Shown: positions 7,361-14,438 of the stretch, in pieces
Numbering within the stretch: the first letter of the stretch is position 1
Layout of the letters: each line of letters opens with the position of its first letter
DNA from: Polaromonas sp.
GTDB lineage: Bacteria; Pseudomonadota; Gammaproteobacteria; Burkholderiales; Burkholderiaceae_C
DNA: 17,550 bases
Direction of reading: 5' to 3'
NCBI GenBank assembly: GCA_028292345.1
Contig: JAQGMN010000057.1
Span: 1 to 17,550 of the forward strand
Notes under the pieces: model-generated
Told to the model about the DNA's origin: nothing
The model's database searches: none
Seen by the model: the letters and a program-made list of their open reading frames with translations, nothing else
Translations under genes and position numbers: made by a program

Positions 7361-7408
7361 AAGCAAAAGAGTGGAAGGCTAAGATTCAAACCTTAGAACC
7401 GTCCACTC
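7361..7408 (-). terminator. Terminator-like hairpin after petC, abutting the sspA ribosome site
   Basis: On the minus strand GAGTGGA...TCCACTC (7402-7408 with 7369-7375) closes a hairpin with an inner CTAAG/CTTAG pair (7379-7383 with 7392-7396). It is followed directly by TTTTGCTTTT and then by the sspA Shine-Dalgarno AGGAG. This fits an intrinsic terminator for the pet operon. A smaller hairpin CCAGGG/CCCTGG is at 7427-7442. Confidence 0.6.
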
Positions 7409-7462
7409 CGAAGGCGCCAATCTGCACCAGGGCAGGCCCTGGAAGCATTGATCGGCACAAAA

Positions 7463-8218
7463 TTATTTGACGTCTTTCCAGAACGCCGCGTTGAGGCGCC
7501 AGGCCACGAAGGTCAGGCACAGCAGAAACAGCAGCACCCACACACCGATGCGAACACGGGTGTTTTGCACCGGCTCCGCCATCCACTGGAGATAACCGAC
7601 AAGATCGCCCATGGCCTGGTCGTATTGCAGTGGCGACATGACACCCGGCGTGACCTGCTCCCAGCCCTTGAAAATGGCAACCTTGTGGCCGTGTTCTTCC
7701 TTTTCTTCGTACACCGGCTTGCGCACGCCCTGAAGCTCCCAAAGCGCATGCGGCATGGCCACGTTGGGAAAAGCCAGGTTGTTCCAGCCCGTTGCCTTGG
7801 TCTCGTCACGGTAGAAGGTACGCATGTAGGTGTACAGGTAGTCCGCACCCGAGCCGCCGGCGCCGGCACGCGAACGTGCGATCACGGTCAGGTCGGGGGG
7901 CGTTCCGCCAAACCAGTCCTTGGCCTGTTTCGGATCAATTGCCGCCTTCATGGTCTCGCCGACTTTTTCAGTCGTGAACAACAAGTTGTCCTTGATCTGC
8001 TGGTCGGTCAGCCCGATGTCTTTCAGGCGATTGAAGCGCATGAAGGCTGCCGAGTGGCAGTTCAGACAGTAATTGACAAAGAGCTTGGCACCGTTTTGCA
8101 GCGAGGCCATGTCGTTGGTATTGTTGGGCGCTTTGTCCCAGGCCATACCGCCTTCCGACGCCTGTGCCCCGACCATCAGGCCAAGGGAAGTGATCAGGGC
8201 AAAAATGATTTTTTTCAT
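7463..8218 (-). CDS. petC: Cytochrome c1, bc1 complex
   Basis: 251 residues. Cytochrome c1 accepts electrons from the Rieske cluster and passes them to soluble cytochrome c on the periplasmic face. A Sec signal peptide covers about 1-20 (MKKIIFALITSLGLMVGAQA). Covalent haem is bound by CLNCH at C51, C54, H55; the sixth ligand is likely M155 in NVAMPHALW. A C-terminal anchor helix spans about 224-241 and ends with WRLNAAFWKDVK. The gene follows petB by 18 bp. The length is typical for the family in betaproteobacteria. Confidence 0.97.
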   Translation of the reverse strand: MKKIIFALITSLGLMVGAQASEGGMAWDKAPNNTNDMASLQNGAKLFVNYCLNCHSAAFMRFNRLKDIGLTDQQIKDNLLFTTEKVGETMKAAIDPKQAKDWFGGTPPDLTVIARSRAGAGGSGADYLYTYMRTFYRDETKATGWNNLAFPNVAMPHALWELQGVRKPVYEEKEEHGHKVAIFKGWEQVTPGVMSPLQYDQAMGDLVGYLQWMAEPVQNTRVRIGVWVLLFLLCLTFVAWRLNAAFWKDVK

Positions 8219-8236
8219 GGTGATAGCTTTCTGCGC

Positions 8237-9646
8237 TCAGTGGGCTGCAAAAATAACGCGGTCAGGCACCCGCTTGAAAGTGCCCAGCCGGCTCCACCAT
8301 GGCATCAGCAGGAAGAAACCGAAGTAGAAAAGGGTTCCTATCTGCGAAACGCGCTCGCCGATGGCCGAAGGCGGCTGAACGCCCAGATAGCCCAGGATCA
8401 GGAAGTTGATCACGAAAATGCCGTAGAGGTATTTGTTCCAGCTCGGACGATAGCGAATCGACTTGACTTCGCTGTTGTCCAGCCACGGCAGGAAGAACAG
8501 GATGACGACCGCGCCGCCCATGACCACGACGCCCCAGAACTTGGCATCGATCAACAGCATGGCAGCGACCAGCACCACGGCTGCGCCAACGATGATGGCC
8601 TTGAACAAACCGGCGATCCGGGCTTTGACCACGCCGAGCACGGCACCCAGGAGCACGCAGGCAATCAAGGCATACATCATCTCGCTAGTGATGGCGCGCA
8701 GCATCGAGTAGTAAGGCGTGAAATACCAGACCGGTGCGATGTGCAGCGGCGTCTTCAGCGGATCGGCAGGAATGAAGTTGTTGTACTCCAGGAAGTAGCC
8801 GCCAAACTCCGGCGCAAAGAAAATGATGGCGCTGAAGATCATCAGGAAAAGGCTGACGGCGAAAATGTCATGCACCGTGTAGTACGGGTGGAACGGAATG
8901 GCGTCCAGCGGATGGCCGTTGGCATCGCGCGGGGCGTTCGGGCCCTTGACCTCGACGCCGTCGGGGTTGTTGGAGCCGACTTCATGCAGGGCAATGATGT
9001 GCGCCACGACCAAGCCCAGCAGCACCAGCGGCACGGCAATCACGTGGAAGGCAAAGAAGCGGTTCAGCGTGGCATCGCCCACCACATAGTCGCCGCGAAT
9101 CAGCAGGGCCAGGTCCGGGCCGATGAACGGGATGGCGGCAAACAGGTTCACGATGACCTGGGCGCCCCAGTAGCTCATCTGGCCCCAGGGCAGCAGGTAG
9201 CCCATGAAGGCTTCAGCCATCAGCGCCAGGAAAATCGCGCAGCCGAAGACCCAGATCAGCTCGCGCGGCTTGCGGTAGCTGCCGTAGATCAGTCCGCGGA
9301 ACATGTGAAGGTAAACCACGACGAAAAAGGCCGAGGCGCCGGTGGAATGCATGTAGCGGATCAGCCAGCCCCAGGGCACGTCGCGCATGATGTATTCGAC
9401 CGAACCGAAAGCCAGCGACGCCTCGGGCTTGTAGTTCATCGTCAGGAAAATCCCCGTGACGATCTGGATCACCAGCACCAGCAGGGCCAGCGAGCCGAAG
9501 ATGTACCAGAAGTTGAAGTTCTTGGGCGCGTAGTACTCGCTCATGTGCTCTTTGAAGAGCTTGCTGGCGGGGAAACGGTTGTCGATCCACGTCATCGCCT
9601 TGTCGGCGAGCGGGGCATCAGGGGAAATTTCTTTGAATACAGCCAT
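8237..9646 (-). CDS. petB: Cytochrome b, bc1 complex
   Basis: 469 residues with about eight membrane helices plus a C-terminal extension with further hydrophobic segments. The four b-haem ligands are visible: H100, H114, H201 and H216. The second pair is 15 residues apart, as in cytochrome b6 and, from recall, in beta/gammaproteobacterial cytochromes b; mitochondrial and alphaproteobacterial proteins have 14. The Qo-site motif is PVWY (305-308) instead of PEWY. The protein oxidises quinol at Qo and reduces quinone at Qi. AGGA lies 6 bases before the ATG. It sits between petA (106 bp upstream) and petC. Confidence 0.97.
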   Translation of the reverse strand: MAVFKEISPDAPLADKAMTWIDNRFPASKLFKEHMSEYYAPKNFNFWYIFGSLALLVLVIQIVTGIFLTMNYKPEASLAFGSVEYIMRDVPWGWLIRYMHSTGASAFFVVVYLHMFRGLIYGSYRKPRELIWVFGCAIFLALMAEAFMGYLLPWGQMSYWGAQVIVNLFAAIPFIGPDLALLIRGDYVVGDATLNRFFAFHVIAVPLVLLGLVVAHIIALHEVGSNNPDGVEVKGPNAPRDANGHPLDAIPFHPYYTVHDIFAVSLFLMIFSAIIFFAPEFGGYFLEYNNFIPADPLKTPLHIAPVWYFTPYYSMLRAITSEMMYALIACVLLGAVLGVVKARIAGLFKAIIVGAAVVLVAAMLLIDAKFWGVVVMGGAVVILFFLPWLDNSEVKSIRYRPSWNKYLYGIFVINFLILGYLGVQPPSAIGERVSQIGTLFYFGFFLLMPWWSRLGTFKRVPDRVIFAAH

Positions 9647-9752
9647 GACTGATCCTGGTTCGGTGAGTTTCTTTGGCCTTGGATTGATACAGTGCGGAAC
9701 GGCAGGGTTTCAAGCGCAGGTGGCAGGGTCTTGTAAAAAAGGTAGCAGGCCT

Positions 9753-10379
9753 TCAGGCCTTCTTGTCTTCACCGATCAGCAGCTTTGCATCCGACAGGTA
9801 CATGTGGGGCGGCACTTCGAGGTTGTCCGGCGAAGGCTTGTTTTTGTACACGCGGCCTGCCAGGTCGAACGTCGATCCATGGCAGGGGCACAAAAAGCCG
9901 CCATGCCAGTCATCGGGCAGCGATGGCTGCGCGCCGGTCTGGAACTTGTCGGAAGGCGAGCAGCCCAGGTGCGGGCAAATGCCCACCACGACCAGCGTGT
10001 CGGCCTTGATGGAACGCGTCTCGTTGCGGGCGTATTCGGGGGTCCACTCAGGGAGCTTTCGCTCGGACTTCGGGTCTGCCAGCTGGCCGTCCACCTGGGC
10101 CAGGGCCGCCAGCTGCTCGGGCGTGCGCTTGACGATCCAGACGGGTTTTCCGCGCCACTCCACGGTCATCTTTTCACCCGGCTTCAGGGTGGAGATATCG
10201 ACCTCGACCGCAGCACCGGTCGCCTTGGCCCGTTCAGACGGCTGGAAAGTGCTCACAAACGGCACGGCCACAGCGGCAACGCCTGCTCCGCCTACGGCAC
10301 AGGTGGCGACGATCCAGTTTCTTTTATCTTTGTCGACAGGCGTGCCATGTGGCGCGCCCATTACGCTTGCTTGGGTCAT
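9753..10379 (-). CDS. petA: Rieske iron-sulfur subunit, bc1 complex
   Basis: 208 residues. The [2Fe-2S] cluster ligands are C135 and H137 in CPHLGC, and C164 and H167 in CPCHGST; C140 and C166 are the disulfide cysteines. An N-terminal membrane segment covers about 22-42, preceded by the charged stretch DKDKRNW. Rieske proteins are usually Tat-exported with a twin arginine; here the pair is K19-R20. AAGGA lies about 6 bases before the ATG. It is the first gene of petABC and is divergent from mscL, with a possible promoter at 10433-10462. Confidence 0.97.
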   Translation of the reverse strand: MTQASVMGAPHGTPVDKDKRNWIVATCAVGGAGVAAVAVPFVSTFQPSERAKATGAAVEVDISTLKPGEKMTVEWRGKPVWIVKRTPEQLAALAQVDGQLADPKSERKLPEWTPEYARNETRSIKADTLVVVGICPHLGCSPSDKFQTGAQPSLPDDWHGGFLCPCHGSTFDLAGRVYKNKPSPDNLEVPPHMYLSDAKLLIGEDKKA

Positions 10380-10432
10380 GAAAGTCCTTCAAGAACTGGC
10401 TTGAAAAAGGAATAGTGGGGGGTCAACCCGCG

Positions 10433-10462
10433 ATTGTAGCGGAGCAGGAAGGGGTATTTGAA
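10433..10462 (-). promoter_or_regulatory. Possible sigma70 promoter for petABC
   Basis: On the minus strand, TACAAT (10433-10438) is a good -10 box. TTCAAA (10457-10462) is a fair -35 box, with an 18-bp spacer. It lies about 55 bases upstream of the petA ATG. Confidence 0.4.
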
Positions 10463-10551
10463 GGCTTCGCGATGGTTTGAGGTCATCCTGCCCCGCACTT
10501 TTGCGATGGACGTATCCGCCTGGCGTGTTGCAGTCCAGACGTCAAAGCAGC

Positions 10552-10579
10552 TTGTGGATTCAGGCCAAAGCTGCATAAT
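10552..10579 (+). promoter_or_regulatory. Possible sigma70 promoter for mscL
   Basis: TTGTGG (10552-10557) and CATAAT (10574-10579) are separated by 16 bp, about 60 bases upstream of the mscL ATG. The -10 matches consensus at five of six positions. Confidence 0.45.
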
Positions 10580-10639
10580 TATTGGCCATCGGCCACCACG
10601 CGCTGCAGGCACAACCACCACAAGGAAGCGGAGCAACCC

Positions 10640-11059
10640 ATGGGCATGATGCAGGAATTCAAGGAATTTGCCGTCAAGGGCAATGTGATGGACCTGGCCG
10701 TCGGGGTGATCATCGGCGGGGCTTTCGGCAAAATTGTCGATTCCATCGTCGGCGACCTGATCATGCCCCTGGTCAGCAGGGTGTTTGGCGGGCTCGACTT
10801 TTCAAGTTACTACATCGGGCTGGCCGGGCAGGCCAGCGGACTGCCGCTGGTCGAGGCCAAGAAGGTGGGCGCCGTGTTCGCCTACGGCAACTTCATCACG
10901 GTGGCGCTGAATTTCCTTATCCTGGCCTTCATCATCTTCATGATGATCAAGCAGATGAACCGCCTCAGGAAACCCCGCCCGCTCGCCGCGCCGGCGGCAA
11001 CGGCGGAAGACATCGTGCTGTTGCGTGAAATCCGCGACAGCCTGAAGCACCGGCCTTGA
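10640..11059 (+). CDS. mscL: Large-conductance mechanosensitive channel MscL
   Basis: 139 residues. MscL forms a pentameric pore that opens under membrane tension to release solutes on hypo-osmotic shock. The N-terminal amphipathic helix QEFKEFAVKGNVMDLAVGVIIG leads into TM1 (about 17-45, with the tight glycine-rich packing GVIIGGAFGKI). After a periplasmic loop, TM2 is at about 78-105 (NFITVALNFLILAFIIFMM) and a charged cytoplasmic bundle ends RDSLKHRP. GGAG lies 6 bases before the ATG. It is divergent from petA and convergent with pdxA. Confidence 0.97.
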   Translation: MGMMQEFKEFAVKGNVMDLAVGVIIGGAFGKIVDSIVGDLIMPLVSRVFGGLDFSSYYIGLAGQASGLPLVEAKKVGAVFAYGNFITVALNFLILAFIIFMMIKQMNRLRKPRPLAAPAATAEDIVLLREIRDSLKHRP

Positions 11060-11078
11060 TTTCCGGCTCCAAAGGATG

Positions 11079-11101
11079 CGGATCAGCGCACGGCTGATCC
11101 G
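11079..11101. terminator. Hairpin between convergent mscL and pdxA
   Basis: CGGATCAGC (11079-11087) and GCTGATCCG (11093-11101) form a perfect 9-bp stem with a 5-base loop, 20 bp after the mscL stop and 30 bp from the pdxA stop. No strong T-run follows on either strand. Position between two converging genes suggests a shared terminator or 3'-end stabiliser. Confidence 0.5.
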
Positions 11102-11131
11102 GCAGCAGGCAAATTTCTCCTCAACCCTTGG

Positions 11132-12184
11132 CTACGCAGCCAGCTGGCGCGCCATCCGGATCGCGGCCAGCAGGCTGGAAGCGTCGGCTCGGCCGGTGCC
11201 GGCGATGTCGAACGCCGTGCCATGGTCCGGGCTGGTGCGCACCAGCGGCAATCCGAGCGTGACATTGACGCCCTGCTCCACCCCCAGGTATTTCACCGGA
11301 ATCAGGCCCTGGTCGTGGTACATGGCCACCACCACGTCGAATTCGCCGGGCTTCGATGCGGCATGGCGCGCCCGCATGAACACCGTGTCCGGGGCAAAGG
11401 GGCCCTGCACATCCAGACCTTCGCGCAGGGCGGCCGCAATCGCCGGCGCAATGATCGATTGCTCTTCCGTGCCAAACAGCCCGCCTTCGCCGGCATGCGG
11501 ATTCAGGCCCGCCACCGCGATGCGCGGCGGCCGCCCCAGCCCGGCCCGGACGGCGTGGTGCGCAATGCGCAAGGTCTGCAGCACGTTGTCGAAGGTGACG
11601 GCGTCAATCGCATGCCGCAGGGACATGTGGATGCTCACCAGCACGGTCCTGAGTTCGTCATTGGCCAGCATCATCCGCACCGGAACGTCGCTCACCGGCT
11701 TGCCCAAAAACGCGGCGGCCTCGGCCTGCAGCATTTCGGTATGACCCGGGAAACGCGCCGCCCAGCCACCGGCGGCCGACAGGGCTTCCTTGTGGATCGG
11801 CGCCGTGACCATGGCGGCAGCGTCGCCCGCCAGCACGGCACGCGCGGCCCAGGCGATGCATTCTGCCGCGGCCCTGCCAGCCAGGGCGCTGATCTGGCCG
11901 TAGGGAACCAGGCCAGGCAGTGCGCATGGCTGCAGCACGCCGATGCAGTTGGGCGGCACCGCAGGCAGGTCCGCCAGTGAACCGAGTTCGGCCACCGGCA
12001 TCGCCGGATTTCCGGATTGCATGGCCACCAGCGCGCCAGCGCGTCGCAGCGTCGGCACGTCGCCGACCACCACGCAGCCCGCCAATTGCTGCGGTGACCC
12101 GGCAAAGGCCTTGGCGATGATTTCAGGGCCGATGCCGGCGGCATCGCCCATGGTGATGAGGAATGGGCCGGTTTGATGGGTCAT
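11132..12184 (-). CDS. pdxA: 4-hydroxythreonine-4-phosphate dehydrogenase PdxA
   Basis: 350 residues. PdxA oxidises 4-phosphohydroxy-L-threonine with NAD+ in the DXP-dependent pyridoxal phosphate pathway. Family blocks are ITMGDAAGIGPEI near the N-terminus, VTAPIHKEAL (about 126-135), GHTEML, then the divalent-metal histidines H186 (SIHMSLR), H230 (GLNPHAGEGG) and H290 (MYHDQGLIPVK). It ends with RTSPDHGTAFDIAGTGRA. The ATG at 12184 overlaps the TGA of the Nif3-like gene (ATGA), so translation is likely coupled. The frame stays open 78 codons upstream, but that part is the shadow of the upstream gene. Confidence 0.96.
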   Translation of the reverse strand: MTHQTGPFLITMGDAAGIGPEIIAKAFAGSPQQLAGCVVVGDVPTLRRAGALVAMQSGNPAMPVAELGSLADLPAVPPNCIGVLQPCALPGLVPYGQISALAGRAAAECIAWAARAVLAGDAAAMVTAPIHKEALSAAGGWAARFPGHTEMLQAEAAAFLGKPVSDVPVRMMLANDELRTVLVSIHMSLRHAIDAVTFDNVLQTLRIAHHAVRAGLGRPPRIAVAGLNPHAGEGGLFGTEEQSIIAPAIAAALREGLDVQGPFAPDTVFMRARHAASKPGEFDVVVAMYHDQGLIPVKYLGVEQGVNVTLGLPLVRTSPDHGTAFDIAGTGRADASSLLAAIRMARQLAA

Positions 12185-12945
12185 GCAGGATTGTCGATCT
12201 CGATGAACTGGTGATTCAGGCCGAATTGCGCCGCCACATGCGCTGCAACGGCCGGCGCGCCGTAACGCTCCGAGGCATGGTGGCCGCAGGCCAAGAATGC
12301 CACGCCCATTTCGCGCGCAAGGTGCGCCTGCGGCTCGGAAATCTCGCCGGTGATGAAGGCGTCGGCGCCGGCGGCAATGGCCGGCTCGAAATAGCCTTGC
12401 GCCCCGCCGCTGCACCACGCTATTTTTTTAATAGCTGTAAGCGCAGGACCCGCCTGCGCGACAGGCCTTTTTAACGTATTTTCAATGTGCCGGGCCAGAT
12501 CGCCGGCGGTGGCGAAGCTGCCGCCATCGCTTCGCTCGCCCAGAAAGCCCAGGCTTTGTTCGCCGAAGTTGCTGCTGGCCGTCAAGCCCAGTTGCCGTCC
12601 CAGCTGCGCATTGTTGCCTAGTTCAGGATGCGCATCGAGCGGCAGGTGGTAGGCAAACAGGTTGATGTCATGGGCCAGCAGCAGGGCGAGCCGCTGCTTC
12701 ATCCAGCCCGCCACGCGGCCGTCCTGCCCGCGCCAGAACAGTCCGTGGTGCACGAAAATCGCATCGGCCTGCGCCTCAATGGCCGCTTCGATCAGCGCCC
12801 GGCTGGCCGTGACCCCGGACACAATGCGGCGGACTTGCGTTTTTCCCTCGACCTGCAGCCCGTTGGGGCCGTAGTCCTTGAAGCGGTCCGGCTGCAGCAG
12901 CGCGTCAAAGGCCGCCAGTAATTCCTGTCTGGTGGTGGTGTTCAT
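12181..12945 (-). CDS. Nif3-like dinuclear metal centre protein (YbgI family)
   Basis: 254 residues. Likely dimetal ligands are H66 and H67 (IFVHHGLFW), D104 (HLPLDAH), H222 and E226 (CGHHASERYG), as in YbgI. The N-terminus has the family pattern DYGPNGLQVEG. The biochemical role of the family is uncertain; it has been annotated as a GTP cyclohydrolase 1 type 2 homolog without firm support. Residues about 154-176 are encoded by a copy of a short dispersed repeat (12419-12486) with the frame intact; total length remains normal. It starts at the ATG at 12945 without a strong Shine-Dalgarno and overlaps pdxA by 4 bases. Confidence 0.9.
   Translation of the reverse strand: MNTTTRQELLAAFDALLQPDRFKDYGPNGLQVEGKTQVRRIVSGVTASRALIEAAIEAQADAIFVHHGLFWRGQDGRVAGWMKQRLALLLAHDINLFAYHLPLDAHPELGNNAQLGRQLGLTASSNFGEQSLGFLGERSDGGSFATAGDLARHIENTLKRPVAQAGPALTAIKKIAWCSGGAQGYFEPAIAAGADAFITGEISEPQAHLAREMGVAFLACGHHASERYGAPAVAAHVAAQFGLNHQFIEIDNPA
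12419..12486 (+). repeat. Dispersed AATAGC repeat, copy inside the Nif3-like gene
   Basis: GCTATT (12419-12424), 5 bases, AATAGCTG-T-AAGCGC (12430-12444), then GGCC at 12464-12467. It matches the copy at 14359-14430 at 35 of 49 aligned positions without gaps from GCTATT to GGCC. It includes a stem GCGCAGG/CCTGCGC. Orientation is given by the shared motif; the host gene reads the opposite strand. Confidence 0.75.
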
Positions 12946-12960
12946 GCCGGGATTGTCTCA

Positions 12961-12994
12961 GGCAAGCCTTGCCAGCCGAAAATTCCGTATTTTC
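12961..12994. repeat. Two adjacent dyads upstream of the Nif3-like gene
   Basis: GGCAAG-C-CTTGCC (12961-12973) is a 6+6 dyad with a one-base centre, which suits a protein-binding site more than an RNA hairpin. GAAAAT-TCCGT-ATTTTC (12978-12994) is a second perfect inverted repeat next to it. Both lie in the 189-bp gap between the Nif3-like gene and the divergent S1C protease. An operator role is speculative. Confidence 0.35.
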
Positions 12995-13134
12995 TCCCTG
13001 TTGGCCGCTTTCGACTGGCTTGCGTCCTACGCGCAGGCATTGCGCATAAAGCACAATACGTGTACGCGGGCTGCCGGCGGACCACGCCGCACGCCCAGCG
13101 TTCATTTCACGCCAGCCAACTCCCTTTTTGATCC

Positions 13135-14301
13135 ATGAAACGCACCTGGCTCCTGTTTTCCCAGACCGTCACTGTGTTGGTGGCGGCTTATTTCGTCGTC
13201 GCCACCTTGCAGCCGCAGTGGCTGAACCGGCGCGCCACGGTGGGCGGCATTTCCGTGATCGAAGCGCCCGCCAGCAGCCTGCCGCGCGCCGCCGGTTCGG
13301 CCGGCCCCAGCGGCAGCTTCGCCGCGGCTGCAAAAATCGCGTCGGCGGCGGTGGTGAGCATCAACACCAGCAAGGCGGCGGTCAAGAATCCGCAAATGAA
13401 CGACCCGTGGTTCCGGTTTTTCTTCGGCGACCAGAACCAGGGCGAAGCGCAGGCGGGCCTGGGCAGCGGCGTGATCGTGAGCTCAAGCGGCTACATCCTG
13501 ACCAACAACCATGTGGTCGAAGGCGCCGACGAGATCGAGGTGGTTCTCAACGACACCCGCAAGACCCGGGCGAAGGTGATCGGCACCGACCCCGACACCG
13601 ACCTGGCCATCCTCAAGATCGACCTGGACAAGCTGCCGGTGATTGTCCTGGGCAACTCGGACGAGCTTCAGGTGGGCGACCCGGTGCTGGCCATCGGCAA
13701 CCCGTTCGGCGTGGGCCAGACCGTGACCGGCGGCATCGTCAGCGCCCTGGGCCGCAACCAGCTGGGCATCAACACGTTTGAAAACTTCATCCAGACCGAC
13801 GCGGCCATCAATCCCGGCAATTCCGGCGGCGCGCTGGTCGATGTCAATGGCAACCTGCTGGGCATCAACACCGCCATTTATTCGCGCTCGGGCGGCTCCA
13901 TGGGCATCGGTTTTGCCATTCCGGTGTCCACGGCCAAGCAGGTGCTCGAAGGCATCGTGACCGAAGGCCAGGTGACGCGGGGCTGGATTGGCGTGGAGCC
14001 GCAGGAGCTCAATGCCGAACTGGTCGAGGCCTTCAAGCTCAAGCCCGAAGCGGCCAAGGCGGGCGGCGTGATCATCACCGGCGTGCTGCAGAACGGTCCC
14101 GCCGCCCAGGGCGGGATCCGGCCTGGCGACGTGATCATGGCCGTTGCCGGCCAACCGGTGCGCAATGTCAGCCAGTTGCTGACGGCGGTCGCCGCGCTCA
14201 AGCCCGGCACGCCAGCGCCGCTCAAGGTGCTGCGCGGCGACGGTCCGGTGGATATATCGGTGACACCGGCCCAGCGCCAGCGGCCTAGGGTGCAGCGCTG
14301 A
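13135..14301 (+). CDS. Membrane-anchored S1C (DegS/HtrA-type) serine protease
   Basis: 388 residues. An uncleaved N-terminal anchor is likely at about 5-24 (WLLFSQTVTVLVAAYFVVAT). The trypsin-like domain has the triad H126 (LTNNHVVEG), D156 (DTDLAIL) and S230 (NPGNSGGALVD). One PDZ domain follows at about 282-376 (RGWIGVEPQ ... GGIRPGDVIMAV). The single PDZ and anchor make it DegS-like in layout rather than DegP-like, which has two PDZ domains. It acts in the periplasm in protein quality control or stress signalling; its substrate is not evident here, and no anti-sigma gene is nearby. It converges on tatC. Confidence 0.93.
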   Translation: MKRTWLLFSQTVTVLVAAYFVVATLQPQWLNRRATVGGISVIEAPASSLPRAAGSAGPSGSFAAAAKIASAAVVSINTSKAAVKNPQMNDPWFRFFFGDQNQGEAQAGLGSGVIVSSSGYILTNNHVVEGADEIEVVLNDTRKTRAKVIGTDPDTDLAILKIDLDKLPVIVLGNSDELQVGDPVLAIGNPFGVGQTVTGGIVSALGRNQLGINTFENFIQTDAAINPGNSGGALVDVNGNLLGINTAIYSRSGGSMGIGFAIPVSTAKQVLEGIVTEGQVTRGWIGVEPQELNAELVEAFKLKPEAAKAGGVIITGVLQNGPAAQGGIRPGDVIMAVAGQPVRNVSQLLTAVAALKPGTPAPLKVLRGDGPVDISVTPAQRQRPRVQR

Positions 14302-14358
14302 AGGCGCGCTGCTTATGCGTGGCAGCGGCTCGGGCCTGGGAGTGTTTCTGAACCCCCC

Positions 14359-14430
14359 TTTTTTGCTATTGATTCAATAGCTGCAAGCGCTTATGCCTGC
14401 TGCGCAAACGGCCAATTTCTTTCAAAAATG
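14359..14430 (+). repeat. Dispersed AATAGC repeat, intergenic copy
   Basis: GCTATT (14365-14370), 5 bases, AATAGCTG-C-AAGCGC (14376-14390), and GGCC at 14410-14413, flanked by a T-run and a TTTCAAAAATG tail. The distance from AATAGC to GGCC is 34 bases, identical to the copy in the Nif3-like gene. It fills most of the 137-bp gap between the converging S1C protease gene and tatC, where it could also serve as a transcription end. Confidence 0.75.
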
Positions 14431-14438
14431 GACAGGCT

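Noticed and set aside
7448..9652. A 734-codon open frame on the plus strand
   Set aside because: It is antisense to petC and petB and has the low-complexity His/Gln/Asp/Val composition expected of the reverse of membrane-protein codons.
12185..12418. A 78-codon N-terminal extension of PdxA
   Set aside because: It is an arginine-rich out-of-frame reading of the Nif3-like gene; PdxA homology starts at 12184.
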